Below, piece by piece: positions 7,577 to 16,435 of a stretch of 64,000 nucleotides of DNA. Under the pieces are notes generated by a model. The model made no database searches. It saw only the letters and a list, made by a program, of their open reading frames with translations, and was not told the origin of the DNA. The stretch covers positions 3,999,001 to 4,063,000 of the forward strand of contig NZ_CP054856.1 of assembly GCF_018417475.1 (NCBI RefSeq), given 5' to 3'. This stretch comes from Novosphingobium decolorationis. GTDB lineage: Bacteria > Pseudomonadota > Alphaproteobacteria > Sphingomonadales > Sphingomonadaceae. The first letter of the stretch is position 1, and each line of letters opens with the position of its first letter. The position numbers and the translations under genes were made by a program.

Positions 7577-8536
7577 ATGGCCGATTCCTCTCCATCCCAC
7601 CCCGCGTCGTCCTCCGCGTTGCGCCCCTTCCTGATGTTGGGGCTGGTCATGCTGTTCTGGGCGGGCAATTCCATTGTCGGGCGTGCGGTGCGCGCGGATA
7701 TTCCGCCGTTCACGCTGGCCTTCGGGCGCTGGGTGATCGCGGTCCTCTTCGTGGCCCCGCTGGCGCTCCCGAAGCTGCGCGCGCAGTGGCCTCAGGTGCG
7801 GGCGCGGGCCGGGTGGCTTGTCCTGCTGGGGTTTCTGGGCGTCGTCTGTTTCAATTCCTTCGTCTATTCCGGGCTCCACCACACCAGCGCGACGAATGCG
7901 TTGCTGCTCCAGGCCGCGGTGCCGACCTGTGTGCTCCTGTTCGACTTCCTGCTTTTCCGGGGGCGTCCGGCGGGCTTGCAGGTTGCCGGCGTGGCGGTCT
8001 CGACCCTGGGCGTGCTCTTCATCGTCTTTCGCGGGGATTGGGCCGCGGTGGAGGCGCTTGAGATCGGAGGGCTGGGCGATGCGCTGATCCTGTGCGGGGT
8101 GGTGTGCTGGGCCTTCTACACGGTGCTTCTGCGCAAGAAGCCCGAAGTGGATGCGCCGGTCTTCGTGTTCCTGACCTTTCTGCTGGGCGCCATCGCGCTG
8201 GCCCCGCTCGCCGCCTTCGAAGCCGCGCGCGGACTGACCGTCGCCTGGTCCTGGCCGGTCGTGGGGGCTTTCGTCTATGTCGGGCTGTTCCCCTCGGTGC
8301 TGGCCTACTTCATCTATATAGCCGCGACCATGCAGCTGGGCCCGGCGCGTGCGGGGCAGGGGATCACGCTGATGCCGCTCTTCGGCGCGCTCCTGTCCGC
8401 GCTGCTGCTGGGCGAGGATATCGCGCTCTTCCACGCCGTCGGCATGGGCCTCATCCTGGCGGGCATCGTGCTGGGTGCGTTTGCACTGCGCGCAGGTGCA
8501 AAATCACCAGTGGCGCTCCGCGCACCACGGGGCTAG
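7577..8536 (+). CDS. EamA/DMT-family transporter
   Basis: A 319-residue inner-membrane protein with two EamA repeats and about ten hydrophobic segments. It opens with FLMLGLVMLFWAGNSIVGRAV and repeats the pattern in the second half (LGDALILCGVVCWAFYTVLLR). GPARAGQGITLMPLFGALLSALLLGE is the typical last-repeat block. DMT exporters move amino acids, nucleotides or other metabolites; the substrate cannot be read from sequence. The frame is open upstream to 7487, overlapping the previous gene, but ATG 7577 is the likely start. The gene ends 11 bases before ubiE. Confidence 0.9.
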   Translation: MADSSPSHPASSSALRPFLMLGLVMLFWAGNSIVGRAVRADIPPFTLAFGRWVIAVLFVAPLALPKLRAQWPQVRARAGWLVLLGFLGVVCFNSFVYSGLHHTSATNALLLQAAVPTCVLLFDFLLFRGRPAGLQVAGVAVSTLGVLFIVFRGDWAAVEALEIGGLGDALILCGVVCWAFYTVLLRKKPEVDAPVFVFLTFLLGAIALAPLAAFEAARGLTVAWSWPVVGAFVYVGLFPSVLAYFIYIAATMQLGPARAGQGITLMPLFGALLSALLLGEDIALFHAVGMGLILAGIVLGAFALRAGAKSPVALRAPRG

Positions 8537-8547
8537 AGGACTGAGTC

Positions 8548-9279
8548 ATGAGTGAAACGGTTTCCTTCGGGTACGAAGAGGTCGCCGCCGAGGAGAAGGC
8601 CGGCAAGGTCGGTGCCATCTTCTCGAACGTCGCGCGCAAGTACGACATCATGAACGATGCCATGTCGGCTGGCATGCACCGGGTGTGGAAGGACGACTTC
8701 GTGCGCCGGGTGAAACCCCGCGCGGGCGAGCAGATCCTCGACATGGCGGGCGGCACGGGCGACATAGCCTTCCGCATGGAGGCCAAGGGCGCCATCGTCA
8801 CGGTCTCGGACATCAACCAGGACATGCTCGATGTCGGTATCGAACGCGCGATGGAGCGTGGCATCGACACCCTCGTGTGGTCGCGCCAGAACGCGGAGGA
8901 GCTGAGCTTCCCCGATCGCCACTTCGACGCCTACACCATCGCCTTCGGCATCCGTAACGTCACCCACATCGACAAGGCGCTGGCCGAGGCGCACCGCGTG
9001 CTCAAGTACGGCGGGCGCTTCTTCTGCCTCGAATTCTCGACGACGCAATGGCCCGGGTTCAAGGAAGTCTACGACGCCTACTCGCACAAGCTGGTTCCCA
9101 AGCTGGGCAAGATGATCGCGGGCGATGCGGACTCCTACCGCTACCTCATCGAATCGATCCGCCGCTTCCCGCCCATGCCCGAGTTCGAAGGCATGATTCG
9201 CGCGGCCGGCTTCAAGCACACCAAGGTCGAGCCGATCCTGGGCGGTCTTGTCGCGATCCACTCGGGCTGGAAGGTCTGA
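8548..9279 (+). CDS. ubiE: Ubiquinone/menaquinone C-methyltransferase UbiE
   Basis: A SAM-dependent methyltransferase of ubiquinone biosynthesis. Motifs: [15 protein letters not shown] near the N-terminus, VWKDDFV, the SAM-binding [38 protein letters not shown], and the family block [20 protein letters not shown]. The protein has 243 residues. It is the first of a ubiE-ubiB pair, with ten bases between the stop and the ubiB GTG, so the two are co-transcribed. The enzyme is cytosolic and works with membrane-bound polyprenyl intermediates. Confidence 0.96.
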   Translation: MSETVSFGYEEVAAEEKAGKVGAIFSNVARKYDIMNDAMSAGMHRVWKDDFVRRVKPRAGEQILDMAGGTGDIAFRMEAKGAIVTVSDINQDMLDVGIERAMERGIDTLVWSRQNAEELSFPDRHFDAYTIAFGIRNVTHIDKALAEAHRVLKYGGRFFCLEFSTTQWPGFKEVYDAYSHKLVPKLGKMIAGDADSYRYLIESIRRFPPMPEFEGMIRAAGFKHTKVEPILGGLVAIHSGWKV

Positions 9280-9289
9280 GGCAGACACT

Positions 9290-10858
9290 GTGACGTCCCG
9301 ACTGACGCATATTCGCAGGCTCCTGAAATGGGGCCGGGTCCTCGCTCGCCACGGCGCACTGCGCGGGATCGAGAACGACCGCAACGCGCCCGCACCGGTC
9401 AAGCGCCTGTGCCGCGTCGCACGCTTTGGGGCCAAGCAGGGGGACGAGCCCGACTACGCCGGCGCCTTCGGCTCGATCGGTCCGGCTGCGATCAAGCTGG
9501 GCCAGGCGCTTGCAACGCGGCCCGACCTTGTCGGCGAGGGCCCCGCGCGCAACCTGCTGACCCTGCAGGACAGCCTGCCGCCGGTGGACTTCGCGCTCAT
9601 CCGCAAGCGTGTCGAGGAAAGCTTCGAGCGTCCGCTGGAAGAGATCTTCGCGACCTTCGAGGAGCAGCCCATCGGCGCGGCCTCGATCGCGCAGGTCCAC
9701 GCCGCGACCACGCTCGACGGGCGCAAGGTGGCGGTCAAGGTGCTGCGTCCGGGCATTCGCGAGCAGTTCAACCGCGATGTCGAGACCTACGAGTGGGCCG
9801 CCGCGCATCTGGAGGCCTTCGGGGGCGAGGCGGCGCGCCTGCGCCCGCGCGCGGTGATTGCCAATCTCAAGCGCTGGACCGTGCGCGAGTTGGACCTGAG
9901 GCGCGAGGCCGCCTCGGCTTCCGAGCTCGCCGACGGGATGAAGGCGGTCGAGGGCTACCGCATTCCCGCCATCGACTGGGAGCGCACCAACGGCCAGGTC
10001 CTGACGCTCGAGTGGGTCGACGGCATCAAGATGAGCAACCTGGAGGCGATGAAGGCGGCGGGCTACGACCTGCCCGAGCTTGCCCACCGCCTGGTGCTCA
10101 CCTTCCTCAAGCAGGCGATTTCGGCCGGTTTCTTCCACGCCGACATGCACCAGGGCAACCTGTTCGTGCAGGGCACGCCCGAGGACGCCACCATCGTTGC
10201 CATCGATTTCGGCATCATGGGGCGCATCAACCGCCAGGCGCGGCTGTGGCTGGCCGAGATCCTCTATGGCCTGACCACCGGCAACTACAAGCGCGTCGCC
10301 GAAATTCACTTCGAGGCGCAGTACGTGCCGAGTTACCATTCGGTCGAGGATTTCGCGACGGCGCTGCGCGCGGTGGGCGAGCCCATGCGCGGAAAGCCCG
10401 TGTCCGAGCTTTCGGTCGGGCAGATGCTCGACGGGCTTTTTGCGATCACCCGCGATTTCGACATGGCCGTGCAGCCCCACCTTTTGCTGCTGCAGAAGAC
10501 CATGGTCATGGTCGAGGGGCTGGCGACCGCGCTCGACCCGCAGATCAACATGTGGGATGTCGCCGCGCCCTTCGTGAAGGACTGGATCCGCGACGAACTG
10601 GGCCCCGAGGCCGTCATTGCCGACCGCCTGCGCGAGGACCTGGCGACGGTCGCGCGTCTGCCCGCGCTGGTGCGCCGGATCGAGGAACGCTTCCCCCCCA
10701 AGGGCGGCGCACCCGAACAGGCTCCGCTCCCCGAAATCGATCTGCTCTGGGAACGTAAGCGTAAACCCGATGGTAACCACCTTGGTGGTTATATTCTCGC
10801 GGCAATCGCGGGGGGCATGGCCGCATGGGCGGTAACGTACTGGAACATGATGCTGTAA
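9290..10858 (+). CDS. ubiB: Ubiquinone biosynthesis protein kinase-like UbiB
   Basis: UbiB is an atypical ABC1/ADCK kinase-like ATPase needed for ubiquinone synthesis. The order is: KxGQ-type block (AIKLGQALATRPDLVGE), ATP region with PIGAASIAQVHAA and VAVKVLRPGI, catalytic HADMHQGNLF, and the metal-binding IDFGIMGRIN. The C-terminus has hydrophobic helices (GGYILAAIAGGMAAWAVTYW) for membrane anchoring. GTG at 9290, ten bases after ubiE, is preferred; the open frame reaches back to 9248 inside ubiE. The protein has 522 residues. Confidence 0.95.
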   Translation: MTSRLTHIRRLLKWGRVLARHGALRGIENDRNAPAPVKRLCRVARFGAKQGDEPDYAGAFGSIGPAAIKLGQALATRPDLVGEGPARNLLTLQDSLPPVDFALIRKRVEESFERPLEEIFATFEEQPIGAASIAQVHAATTLDGRKVAVKVLRPGIREQFNRDVETYEWAAAHLEAFGGEAARLRPRAVIANLKRWTVRELDLRREAASASELADGMKAVEGYRIPAIDWERTNGQVLTLEWVDGIKMSNLEAMKAAGYDLPELAHRLVLTFLKQAISAGFFHADMHQGNLFVQGTPEDATIVAIDFGIMGRINRQARLWLAEILYGLTTGNYKRVAEIHFEAQYVPSYHSVEDFATALRAVGEPMRGKPVSELSVGQMLDGLFAITRDFDMAVQPHLLLLQKTMVMVEGLATALDPQINMWDVAAPFVKDWIRDELGPEAVIADRLREDLATVARLPALVRRIEERFPPKGGAPEQAPLPEIDLLWERKRKPDGNHLGGYILAAIAGGMAAWAVTYWNMML

Positions 10859-10862
10859 CGCG

Positions 10863-10878
10863 CAGGGCCTGGGCCCTG
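10863..10878 (+). terminator. Hairpin after ubiB
   Basis: CAGGGCC-TG-GGCCCTG begins four bases after the ubiB stop. It has seven perfect pairs and no T run, so it is a weak terminator candidate. The remaining 175 bases up to coaBC show no other gene. Confidence 0.4.
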
Positions 10879-11053
10879 TGGGAGTTTGCGCTGCGCGTTG
10901 CTGCAGAGCAGGGGGCATGACCGTCCCGTGCCGCCTTGCCGGAACCTTGCGTTCGAAAGAGCGCTTGTCCGAAGGCCGTAGTCCTCTCGACAGCGGCCTC
11001 GCCTGCGCCCCGGGCGGCAGCGTACCTGCGTTCTTTTCCTCCAAACCGATTGC

Positions 11054-12727
11054 GTGATGATGAGTGCTGTTGCAGAAGCCAGAACCATGAACGGACCGCG
11101 TATTCTCCTGGTCATCGGCGGCGGCATCGCGGCCTACAAGGCCTGCGAGCTTGTCCGCCACATCCGCAAGGAAGGCGGCGAGGTGACCTGCGTCCTGACC
11201 GAGGGCGGTGCGCAGTTCGTCACGCCCATGGCGCTCGCCGCGCTGTCGGGGAACCCGGTCTACACCTCGCTCTTCGATCTCAAGGACGAGGTCGAGATGG
11301 GACATATCGAGCTTAGCCGCGCGGCCGACCTCATCGTGATCTGCCCGGCGACCGCCAATCTTCTTGCCAAGATGGCCTCGGGCATTGCCGACGATCTTGC
11401 CACCACCATGCTGCTTGCCACCGACGCGCCAGTGATGGCCGTCCCGGCGATGAACGTGCGCATGTGGCAGCACCCGGCGACCACGCGCAACGTGCAGGTG
11501 CTGCGCGATGCGGGCGTTGACGTGATGGAGCCCGACGAGGGCACGATGGCCTGCGGCGAGTACGGCCCTGGCCGTCTGCCCGACCCGGTCGCGATCTGGC
11601 AGCGTATCGCCTGGGGGCTGGGCCTTGGCCCCGTCGAGGTGGCCCCGCTTCCGGGCGAAGTGACCTACGACCAGAGCTTTCCCGGCCTGCCTCCCGCAAC
11701 GGGTGGCGACGGCCAGGTCTGGCAGCCCGAGTTCGACGATCCCGAGCCCGAAGAACAGGACGAGGGCGGCATGGGCCTTGGCGGCCTGTCGGGCGGGATG
11801 ATCCTGCGCGGCGGTGCAGGCAAGGCGAAGAAGGCGGTGGACCTGGGCGGCGGCGAGAGCACGTCGGAGGCGGCGCCTGCCGATTTCTCCGCATCGCCGC
11901 TCATGGCCAAGAAGGGGGCGGCCCGCGCCGCTCCGCCGACCGATCCCGAGGCGATGAACCACCTTACCTCCGCGCACGGCGACTTCATGCGCGCCCAGCC
12001 GCTCGCGGGCGAAGACCCTTACGCGCATCCCACCATGCTAGCCGATGGCGGCTACGACATGACCCCCTTCGTTCCGGGCGAGGGGCCGCTTTCGGGGCGC
12101 CACGTGCTGGTCACGGCAGGCCCCACCTGGGAGCCGATCGACCCGGTCCGCTACATCGCCAACCGTTCGTCGGGCAAGCAGGGCTTTGCCATCGCCGCCG
12201 CCGCCGCACGGGCAGGCGCACGGGTCACGCTGGTCGCGGGGCCGGTCTATCTGCCCACCCCGCCCGGCGTCGACCGGATCGACGTGGAAAGCGCGCTCGA
12301 CATGGCCGAGGCGGTCAAGCAGTCGCTGCCCGCCGACATCGGCGTGATGGTCGCGGCCGTGGCCGACTGGCGCCCGGTGAGCGTTGCAGGTCAGAAGCTC
12401 AAGAAGCGCGGGTCCGCCCCGCCCGCCTTGCTCCTGACCGAAAATCCGGACATCCTGGCGACCGTGGCTTCGCGCCCGGACCGTCCGCCGCTCCTTATCG
12501 GCTTTGCCGCCGAGACCAACGACGTGATCAAGTACGCGACCGACAAGCGCAAGCGTAAGGGCGCGGACTGGATCATCGCCAACGACGTCTCGGGCGATGT
12601 CATGGGCGGGGACGCCAACGCGGTCCACATCGTGCGCGGCGATGACGTGATCTCGCTTCCCGAAATGCCCAAGGAGGAGGTCGCCCATCTCCTTGTTGAA
12701 AGGATGATCGATGCATTCGCCAGCTAA
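11054..12727 (+). CDS. coaBC: Bifunctional phosphopantothenoylcysteine decarboxylase / phosphopantothenate-cysteine ligase
   Basis: This enzyme makes 4'-phosphopantetheine, two central steps of coenzyme A synthesis. The CoaC flavoprotein half (about residues 13-192) has [42 protein letters not shown] and the active-site [11 protein letters not shown]. The CoaB half starts near residue 344 with [18 protein letters not shown] and NRSSGKQG, and ends with [16 protein letters not shown]. Between them is an extra stretch of about 150 residues, acidic ([12 protein letters not shown]), then Gly- and Ala-rich. E. coli CoaBC has 406 residues and this one 557. ATG 11087 (MNGPRILL) is an alternative start. 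The gene overlaps dut by 17 bases. Confidence 0.95.
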   Translation: MMMSAVAEARTMNGPRILLVIGGGIAAYKACELVRHIRKEGGEVTCVLTEGGAQFVTPMALAALSGNPVYTSLFDLKDEVEMGHIELSRAADLIVICPATANLLAKMASGIADDLATTMLLATDAPVMAVPAMNVRMWQHPATTRNVQVLRDAGVDVMEPDEGTMACGEYGPGRLPDPVAIWQRIAWGLGLGPVEVAPLPGEVTYDQSFPGLPPATGGDGQVWQPEFDDPEPEEQDEGGMGLGGLSGGMILRGGAGKAKKAVDLGGGESTSEAAPADFSASPLMAKKGAARAAPPTDPEAMNHLTSAHGDFMRAQPLAGEDPYAHPTMLADGGYDMTPFVPGEGPLSGRHVLVTAGPTWEPIDPVRYIANRSSGKQGFAIAAAAARAGARVTLVAGPVYLPTPPGVDRIDVESALDMAEAVKQSLPADIGVMVAAVADWRPVSVAGQKLKKRGSAPPALLLTENPDILATVASRPDRPPLLIGFAAETNDVIKYATDKRKRKGADWIIANDVSGDVMGGDANAVHIVRGDDVISLPEMPKEEVAHLLVERMIDAFAS

Positions 12728-13181
12728 TGTCCCGGTGCCGCTGAAGGTCCTGCCCCACGGCAAGGGCCTGCCGCTTCCCGCCTATGCGACGGCGGGCGCG
12801 GCGGGGATGGACGTGGTCTCGGCCGAGGATGTCACGATTGCCCCGGGCGCACGCCACGCGGTCGCAACCGGCCTCGCTATGGCGATCCCCGAAGGCTTCG
12901 AAATCCAGGTGCGGCCGCGTTCAGGGCTCGCGCTCAAGCATGCGATCACCGTGCCCAACACGCCGGGCACCATCGATTCGGATTACCGCGGGGAGCTGAA
13001 GGTCATCCTCATCAACCACGGGACGGAAGGCTTCTCGATCGTGCGCGGGGACCGTATCGCGCAGCTCGTGCTCGCGCCTGTCACCCAGGCGACCTGGCTT
13101 GAGGTCGAGGAGCTGGATGAGACCGTACGCGGTGAGGGCGGCTTCGGCTCGACCGGCGGAGTGACCGCGCTCGGCAACTGA
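12711..13181 (+). CDS. dut: Deoxyuridine 5'-triphosphate nucleotidohydrolase
   Basis: dUTPase hydrolyses dUTP to dUMP, keeping uracil out of DNA. All five trimeric dUTPase motifs are present in order: [43 protein letters not shown] and the C-terminal [10 protein letters not shown] that closes over the active site. The protein has 156 residues. Its start lies inside the coaBC 3' end, so translation is coupled, an arrangement common in alphaproteobacteria and other proteobacteria. Confidence 0.97.
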   Translation: MHSPANVPVPLKVLPHGKGLPLPAYATAGAAGMDVVSAEDVTIAPGARHAVATGLAMAIPEGFEIQVRPRSGLALKHAITVPNTPGTIDSDYRGELKVILINHGTEGFSIVRGDRIAQLVLAPVTQATWLEVEELDETVRGEGGFGSTGGVTALGN

Positions 13182-13246
13182 GCCCGGAAAGGGCTTGCCC
13201 TAGAGGGTGAGCCACCAGGCCAGGGCCGATCAGGCCAGGCAGGCAC

Positions 13247-13345
13247 TCACGCCAGCCCCAGCGTTTTTCGGATTTCGTCGCTCGCGTATTCGGCGGGGGG
13301 CTGGGCGATTTCGCCGATGAGTTCGCCAAGGACGTCATGGGGCAT
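13247..13345 (-). CDS. Predicted 32-residue protein
   Basis: The minus strand has ATG at 13345, with GAGGG seven bases upstream, and encodes MPHDVLGELIGEI, then AQPPAEYASDEIRKTLGLA before TGA. It begins eight bases after the stop of the upstream small membrane protein, so the two look like an operon. The peptide is acidic and probably helical, without a membrane segment. No family is recognised. Spacing and ribosome-binding site are the only support. Confidence 0.45.
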   Translation of the reverse strand: MPHDVLGELIGEIAQPPAEYASDEIRKTLGLA

Positions 13346-13353
13346 GGTTGCCC

Positions 13354-13542
13354 TCAGTCCTCGTTCCTGGCGTTGCTGCGCCGCTGTTGCCGCTCACGTC
13401 GGCGCTTCACCATCCACCAGCCCGCACCGCCAAGACCGAACACGGCAAAGGCACCGCGCGCGACAGTCGCGAAGGCCGCTTCCAGCGCGCCCACGGTAAC
13501 GCCCCAGAAAAGCTGGGACATGATCGCCATGAAGGTGTTCAT
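13354..13542 (-). CDS. Small membrane protein of unknown function
   Basis: About 62 residues: MNTFMAIMSQLFWGVTVGAL, then one long hydrophobic segment (roughly residues 10-44), ending in a very basic tail, VKRRRERQQRRSNARNED. This predicts one or two transmembrane helices with a positively charged cytoplasmic end. The frame is open to a TTG at 13605, but ATG 13542 is a better start; ATG 13527 and 13518 are possible too. No family is recognised. The 32-residue gene follows directly. Confidence 0.5.
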   Translation of the reverse strand: MNTFMAIMSQLFWGVTVGALEAAFATVARGAFAVFGLGGAGWWMVKRRRERQQRRSNARNED

Positions 13543-13699
13543 CCTCGCGGGGTCTCCCAAAGAGGTGGGGCAGGCCAGTCTGAGGTCGGAATAGGGCGGC
13601 AGCAAGGCCCCAAAAGCTTAGGGCGAGCCCGCCTTGCGACGGACCCGCCCCTCGGTGTCTCCCAGTAGGGAGCCCGTCAATATCGTGGAAGATGCAAGA

Positions 13700-14377
13700 T
13701 TACTTGTCTTCAGGTGCCACTGTAATGCGCACGGTCTCGCCCGAGTTCCCGGGAAAATCGGTAAACATCGCTTCGACGAGATTGGGGACCAGATATTGCA
13801 GGCTGTTCGAGGTCGAGAGGGCCTGGGCCTTGCCTTCGAAGAGGCGCTGGCCATCGGCGGCACGGTCGATCTTCACTTCGATGCCGCTGGTGAACACGGT
13901 GTACGAGTTCATGCCGCCATCGAAGTAGGGATCGTAGAAGCCATAGCGCCACGGACCGCCGTAAAAGCCCCCGAAGCGGCCGTAGCCACCGAAGCGGCCA
14001 TAGCCGTACCAGGGGTCGTAATAGGGCGACATGCGCGAGCGCACGCGCTCACGGCCGGTGTCGATGCCATAGTCGAAGCGCACGATCATGTCCGCGGTCG
14101 CAGGATCGCGCGTCGGCGTGTAGCCAAGCTCGGCCATCTGCTCGGCCACGAGACCTGCGTACTGCGCGAATTCGAGGCCGCCTTCGAGCTTCTCGTCGTC
14201 GGCCACGACCGCGAACGTCTGTCCTGCCGGGGCGGGCAGCTGCGACTGGAAGCGCGAGACGTCCGCCTTGAAGGGCGTCGCACAGGCGCTCACCGCCACG
14301 AGCATGAGCGCGGCCAGCGCCATGCGCAGGTGCGCGGCGAGCGGGGTGCGTCCCGGTTGGCCGTAATTCTGGGTCAT
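13700..14377 (-). CDS. DUF4136-type outer-membrane lipoprotein
   Basis: 225 residues. The N-terminus has a signal sequence and lipobox (MALAALMLVAVSACATPF), so the mature protein should be lipidated at the Cys. The body matches the DUF4136 pattern: FQSQLPAPAGQTFAV, a LEFAQYAGLVAEQMAELGY helix and a C-terminal beta-rich part ending TVRITVAPE. The middle carries a Gly/Tyr/Phe-rich stretch (YGYGRFGGYGRFGGFYGG). Function is unknown; members are envelope proteins. ATG 14377 is chosen since the upstream extension has no signal peptide. It is transcribed away from the MOSC gene, across a 260-base divergent region in which I see no other gene. Confidence 0.82.
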   Translation of the reverse strand: MTQNYGQPGRTPLAAHLRMALAALMLVAVSACATPFKADVSRFQSQLPAPAGQTFAVVADDEKLEGGLEFAQYAGLVAEQMAELGYTPTRDPATADMIVRFDYGIDTGRERVRSRMSPYYDPWYGYGRFGGYGRFGGFYGGPWRYGFYDPYFDGGMNSYTVFTSGIEVKIDRAADGQRLFEGKAQALSTSNSLQYLVPNLVEAMFTDFPGNSGETVRITVAPEDK

Positions 14378-14637
14378 CCTATTCACTCCACTGGCCTCTG
14401 TCTGGGCAATCGGCAGGGTTGAATTCCCGGCCCCGCGGGAGGGGGCGAACCGATGAGGCTCTTCACGATATTGCCGTTCCGGGTCTGAATAGCGGTTGAA
14501 TGGCGCCGGGCTTGCGGTGAACTGCAAACGCGTGAATCGGGCAGACCTGCGCGATTTTCCATTTTCCGCACGTCGAACAGGGGTTAGGCAACGCCCTGTG
14601 ATATAGGCACTTTGCACGGGGAAAGCGAGTCCGGTTC

Positions 14638-15279
14638 ATGCGTATTCTCTCGGTCAACTGCGGTACGGTGGCGCGTTTTCGCGCAGCCGATGAATACAGC
14701 GCCATCGCCAAGCGGGCCGTGGAAGGGCCTGTGAAGGTCGGCTGGCTGGGCCTGGAAGGCGACCGGCAGGCTGACCTTTCGGTCCACGGCGGACCGGAAA
14801 AGGCGATCCAGCACTACCCCCACGATCACTACGCCCACTGGCGCGAGGTGCTCGGCGGGCATCCGCTGCTCGACGGTGAAGGAGCCTTCGGGGAAAATAT
14901 CTCGACCGAGGGCTTGCGCGAGGAGGAGGTCTGCATCGGGGATTGCTTCCGCATGGGCAGCGCGCTCGTCGAAGTCGCGCAAGGGCGCCAACCCTGCTGG
15001 AAGCTCGACCACCGCTTCGATGGCGCCAAGGTGATGGCCGGTGTCGTGGCGACGCGGCGCTCGGGCTGGTACTACCGGGTCCTGGAAGAGGGCGAGGTCG
15101 CGGCTGGCGATGCGCTGGAGCTTGTCGAGAGGCCCTATCCGGCCTGGAGCGTGGCCCGCGTCTTCGGCCTGCTCATTGCCGGGGACCACAAGAAGGACCG
15201 TGCGGGGCTTGAAGCACTGGGCGAGGTGACGCCGCTGGCCGAGGCCTGGGCGAAGCGCCGCGCGAAGCTGCTCGGGTGA
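14638..15279 (+). CDS. MOSC-domain protein (YiiM-like)
   Basis: MOSC proteins bind molybdenum cofactor sulfur and serve detoxifying reductases; YiiM reduces N-hydroxylated compounds. The sequence shows GLEGDRQADLSVHGGPEKAIQHYP, GAFGENISTEGL, and the conserved Cys in GRQPCWKLDHR, which is the expected sulfur or Moco ligand. It has 213 residues. Its TGA overlaps the GTG start of the next gene (GTGA), so the two are translationally coupled, although a functional link with a glycosidase is not obvious. Confidence 0.9.
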   Translation: MRILSVNCGTVARFRAADEYSAIAKRAVEGPVKVGWLGLEGDRQADLSVHGGPEKAIQHYPHDHYAHWREVLGGHPLLDGEGAFGENISTEGLREEEVCIGDCFRMGSALVEVAQGRQPCWKLDHRFDGAKVMAGVVATRRSGWYYRVLEEGEVAAGDALELVERPYPAWSVARVFGLLIAGDHKKDRAGLEALGEVTPLAEAWAKRRAKLLG

Positions 15280-16370
15280 GGGCGATGCGATGGTGGAGCG
15301 GGCTGGTGCTGGGCGCTGCGCTTGCGCTTGTGCCGCTTGCCGGCGCCGCGCAGGCCGCGAGCGAAGCGCCAGGAGCGGCTCCGGCGTGGGATCTGCGCGC
15401 GGGGCAGGCCCTGGCTCTCCTTGATGCGCGCTGGTGGCGTGAGGACCTGGGGCCGGAAGGCGATTGGGAGCGCGCGGGCGGCTGGCAGCGCTTCGTGCTG
15501 GCGGACGTGCTCATGGCCTATCGCGCGCGCACCGGCGATACCCGCTGGGACACGCGCATCCATGCAGCGCTGCGCAACCATAGCCGCCTTGCGCTCAACG
15601 ACGATGCGCTCTGGGCGGTGATTGCCAGTGTCGATGGCTGGCAGATGGAGCGCGACCCGGCGCTGCTCGACTACGCCGCGCGTACCTTCGCGGAACTGGT
15701 CCGGAGCCATTGGGACGGGACCTGCGGTGGGGGCATGTGGTGGAACCCGCGCCACACCTACAAGAACGCGATCACCAACGAGCTTCTGCTGACCGCCGCG
15801 ACACGGCTCTACCGGGCGACGGGCCAGGAGGAGTACCGCGCCTGGGCGCTGCGCACCTGGGGGTGGCTGGGGGCTTCGGGCATGATCGGCGCGGACGGGC
15901 TGGTGAACGATGGGCTCGTGATCGATGCGAAGACCGGGATCTGCCGCAACAACGGCCAGCCGCGCTGGACCTACAACCAGGGCGTGCTGCTCTCGGGTCT
16001 CTCGGACCTGACCGAAATGACGGGCGCGCCGATCTACCGGGCCCGCGCGGTGGCAACCGCCCGCAGCGCCCTTGCCACCCTCGCCCATCCCGATGGCACC
16101 CTGCGTGAGCCTGTCCCGGAAATCGGCGCCGATGGCCTGGCCTTCAAGGGCATCTTTGCCTTCCACCTTGCCTACCTGATGGATGCCCTGCCCGAGGGGG
16201 CCGACAAGGAGGCCCTGCGCGAGGCGGCACGCCGCAATGCAGAGGCGATCTGGCGGATCAGTTCACAGGGGGAAGAGCCCATCGATTCCGACTGGATCGG
16301 GGGCAAGGGGCAATATGGTGCGGCCGCGCAGATGTCCGGCGCGGCGATGCTGCTGGCAGCCGGACGTTAA
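15276..16370 (+). CDS. Secreted glycoside hydrolase family 76-like protein
   Basis: 364 residues with a clear signal peptide (LVLGAALALVPLAGAAQAAS). The mature part has an all-helical (alpha/alpha)6 pattern with the GH76 hallmarks: adjacent Asp residues in LALNDDALWAVIASVDGW, and GGGMWWNPRHTYKNAITNELLLTAATRLY. GH76 enzymes cut alpha-1,6-mannan. The target here is likely an extracellular or periplasmic mannose-containing glycan, but this is inference. The start is GTG 15276, which overlaps the MOSC stop; ATG 15285 is an alternative. A hairpin terminator follows. Confidence 0.8.
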   Translation: MRAMRWWSGLVLGAALALVPLAGAAQAASEAPGAAPAWDLRAGQALALLDARWWREDLGPEGDWERAGGWQRFVLADVLMAYRARTGDTRWDTRIHAALRNHSRLALNDDALWAVIASVDGWQMERDPALLDYAARTFAELVRSHWDGTCGGGMWWNPRHTYKNAITNELLLTAATRLYRATGQEEYRAWALRTWGWLGASGMIGADGLVNDGLVIDAKTGICRNNGQPRWTYNQGVLLSGLSDLTEMTGAPIYRARAVATARSALATLAHPDGTLREPVPEIGADGLAFKGIFAFHLAYLMDALPEGADKEALREAARRNAEAIWRISSQGEEPIDSDWIGGKGQYGAAAQMSGAAMLLAAGR

Positions 16371-16389
16371 GCGTCTGCGGAGACAAACA

Positions 16390-16424
16390 GGGAGGGGACA
16401 GGGCCGATGGTATTGCCCCCTCCC
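16390..16424. terminator. Two-way terminator between the GH76-like gene and trpS
   Basis: GGGAGGGG pairs with CCCCTCCC across a 19-base loop, between the converging stops at 16370 and 16436. It is GC-rich and could serve both genes. Confidence 0.6.
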
Positions 16425-16435
16425 GTGTGTCTCAC

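Noticed and set aside
9212..12028. 938-codon open frame on the minus strand
   Set aside because: Antisense to ubiB and coaBC, with low-complexity Arg/Gly/His-rich translation and no family features.
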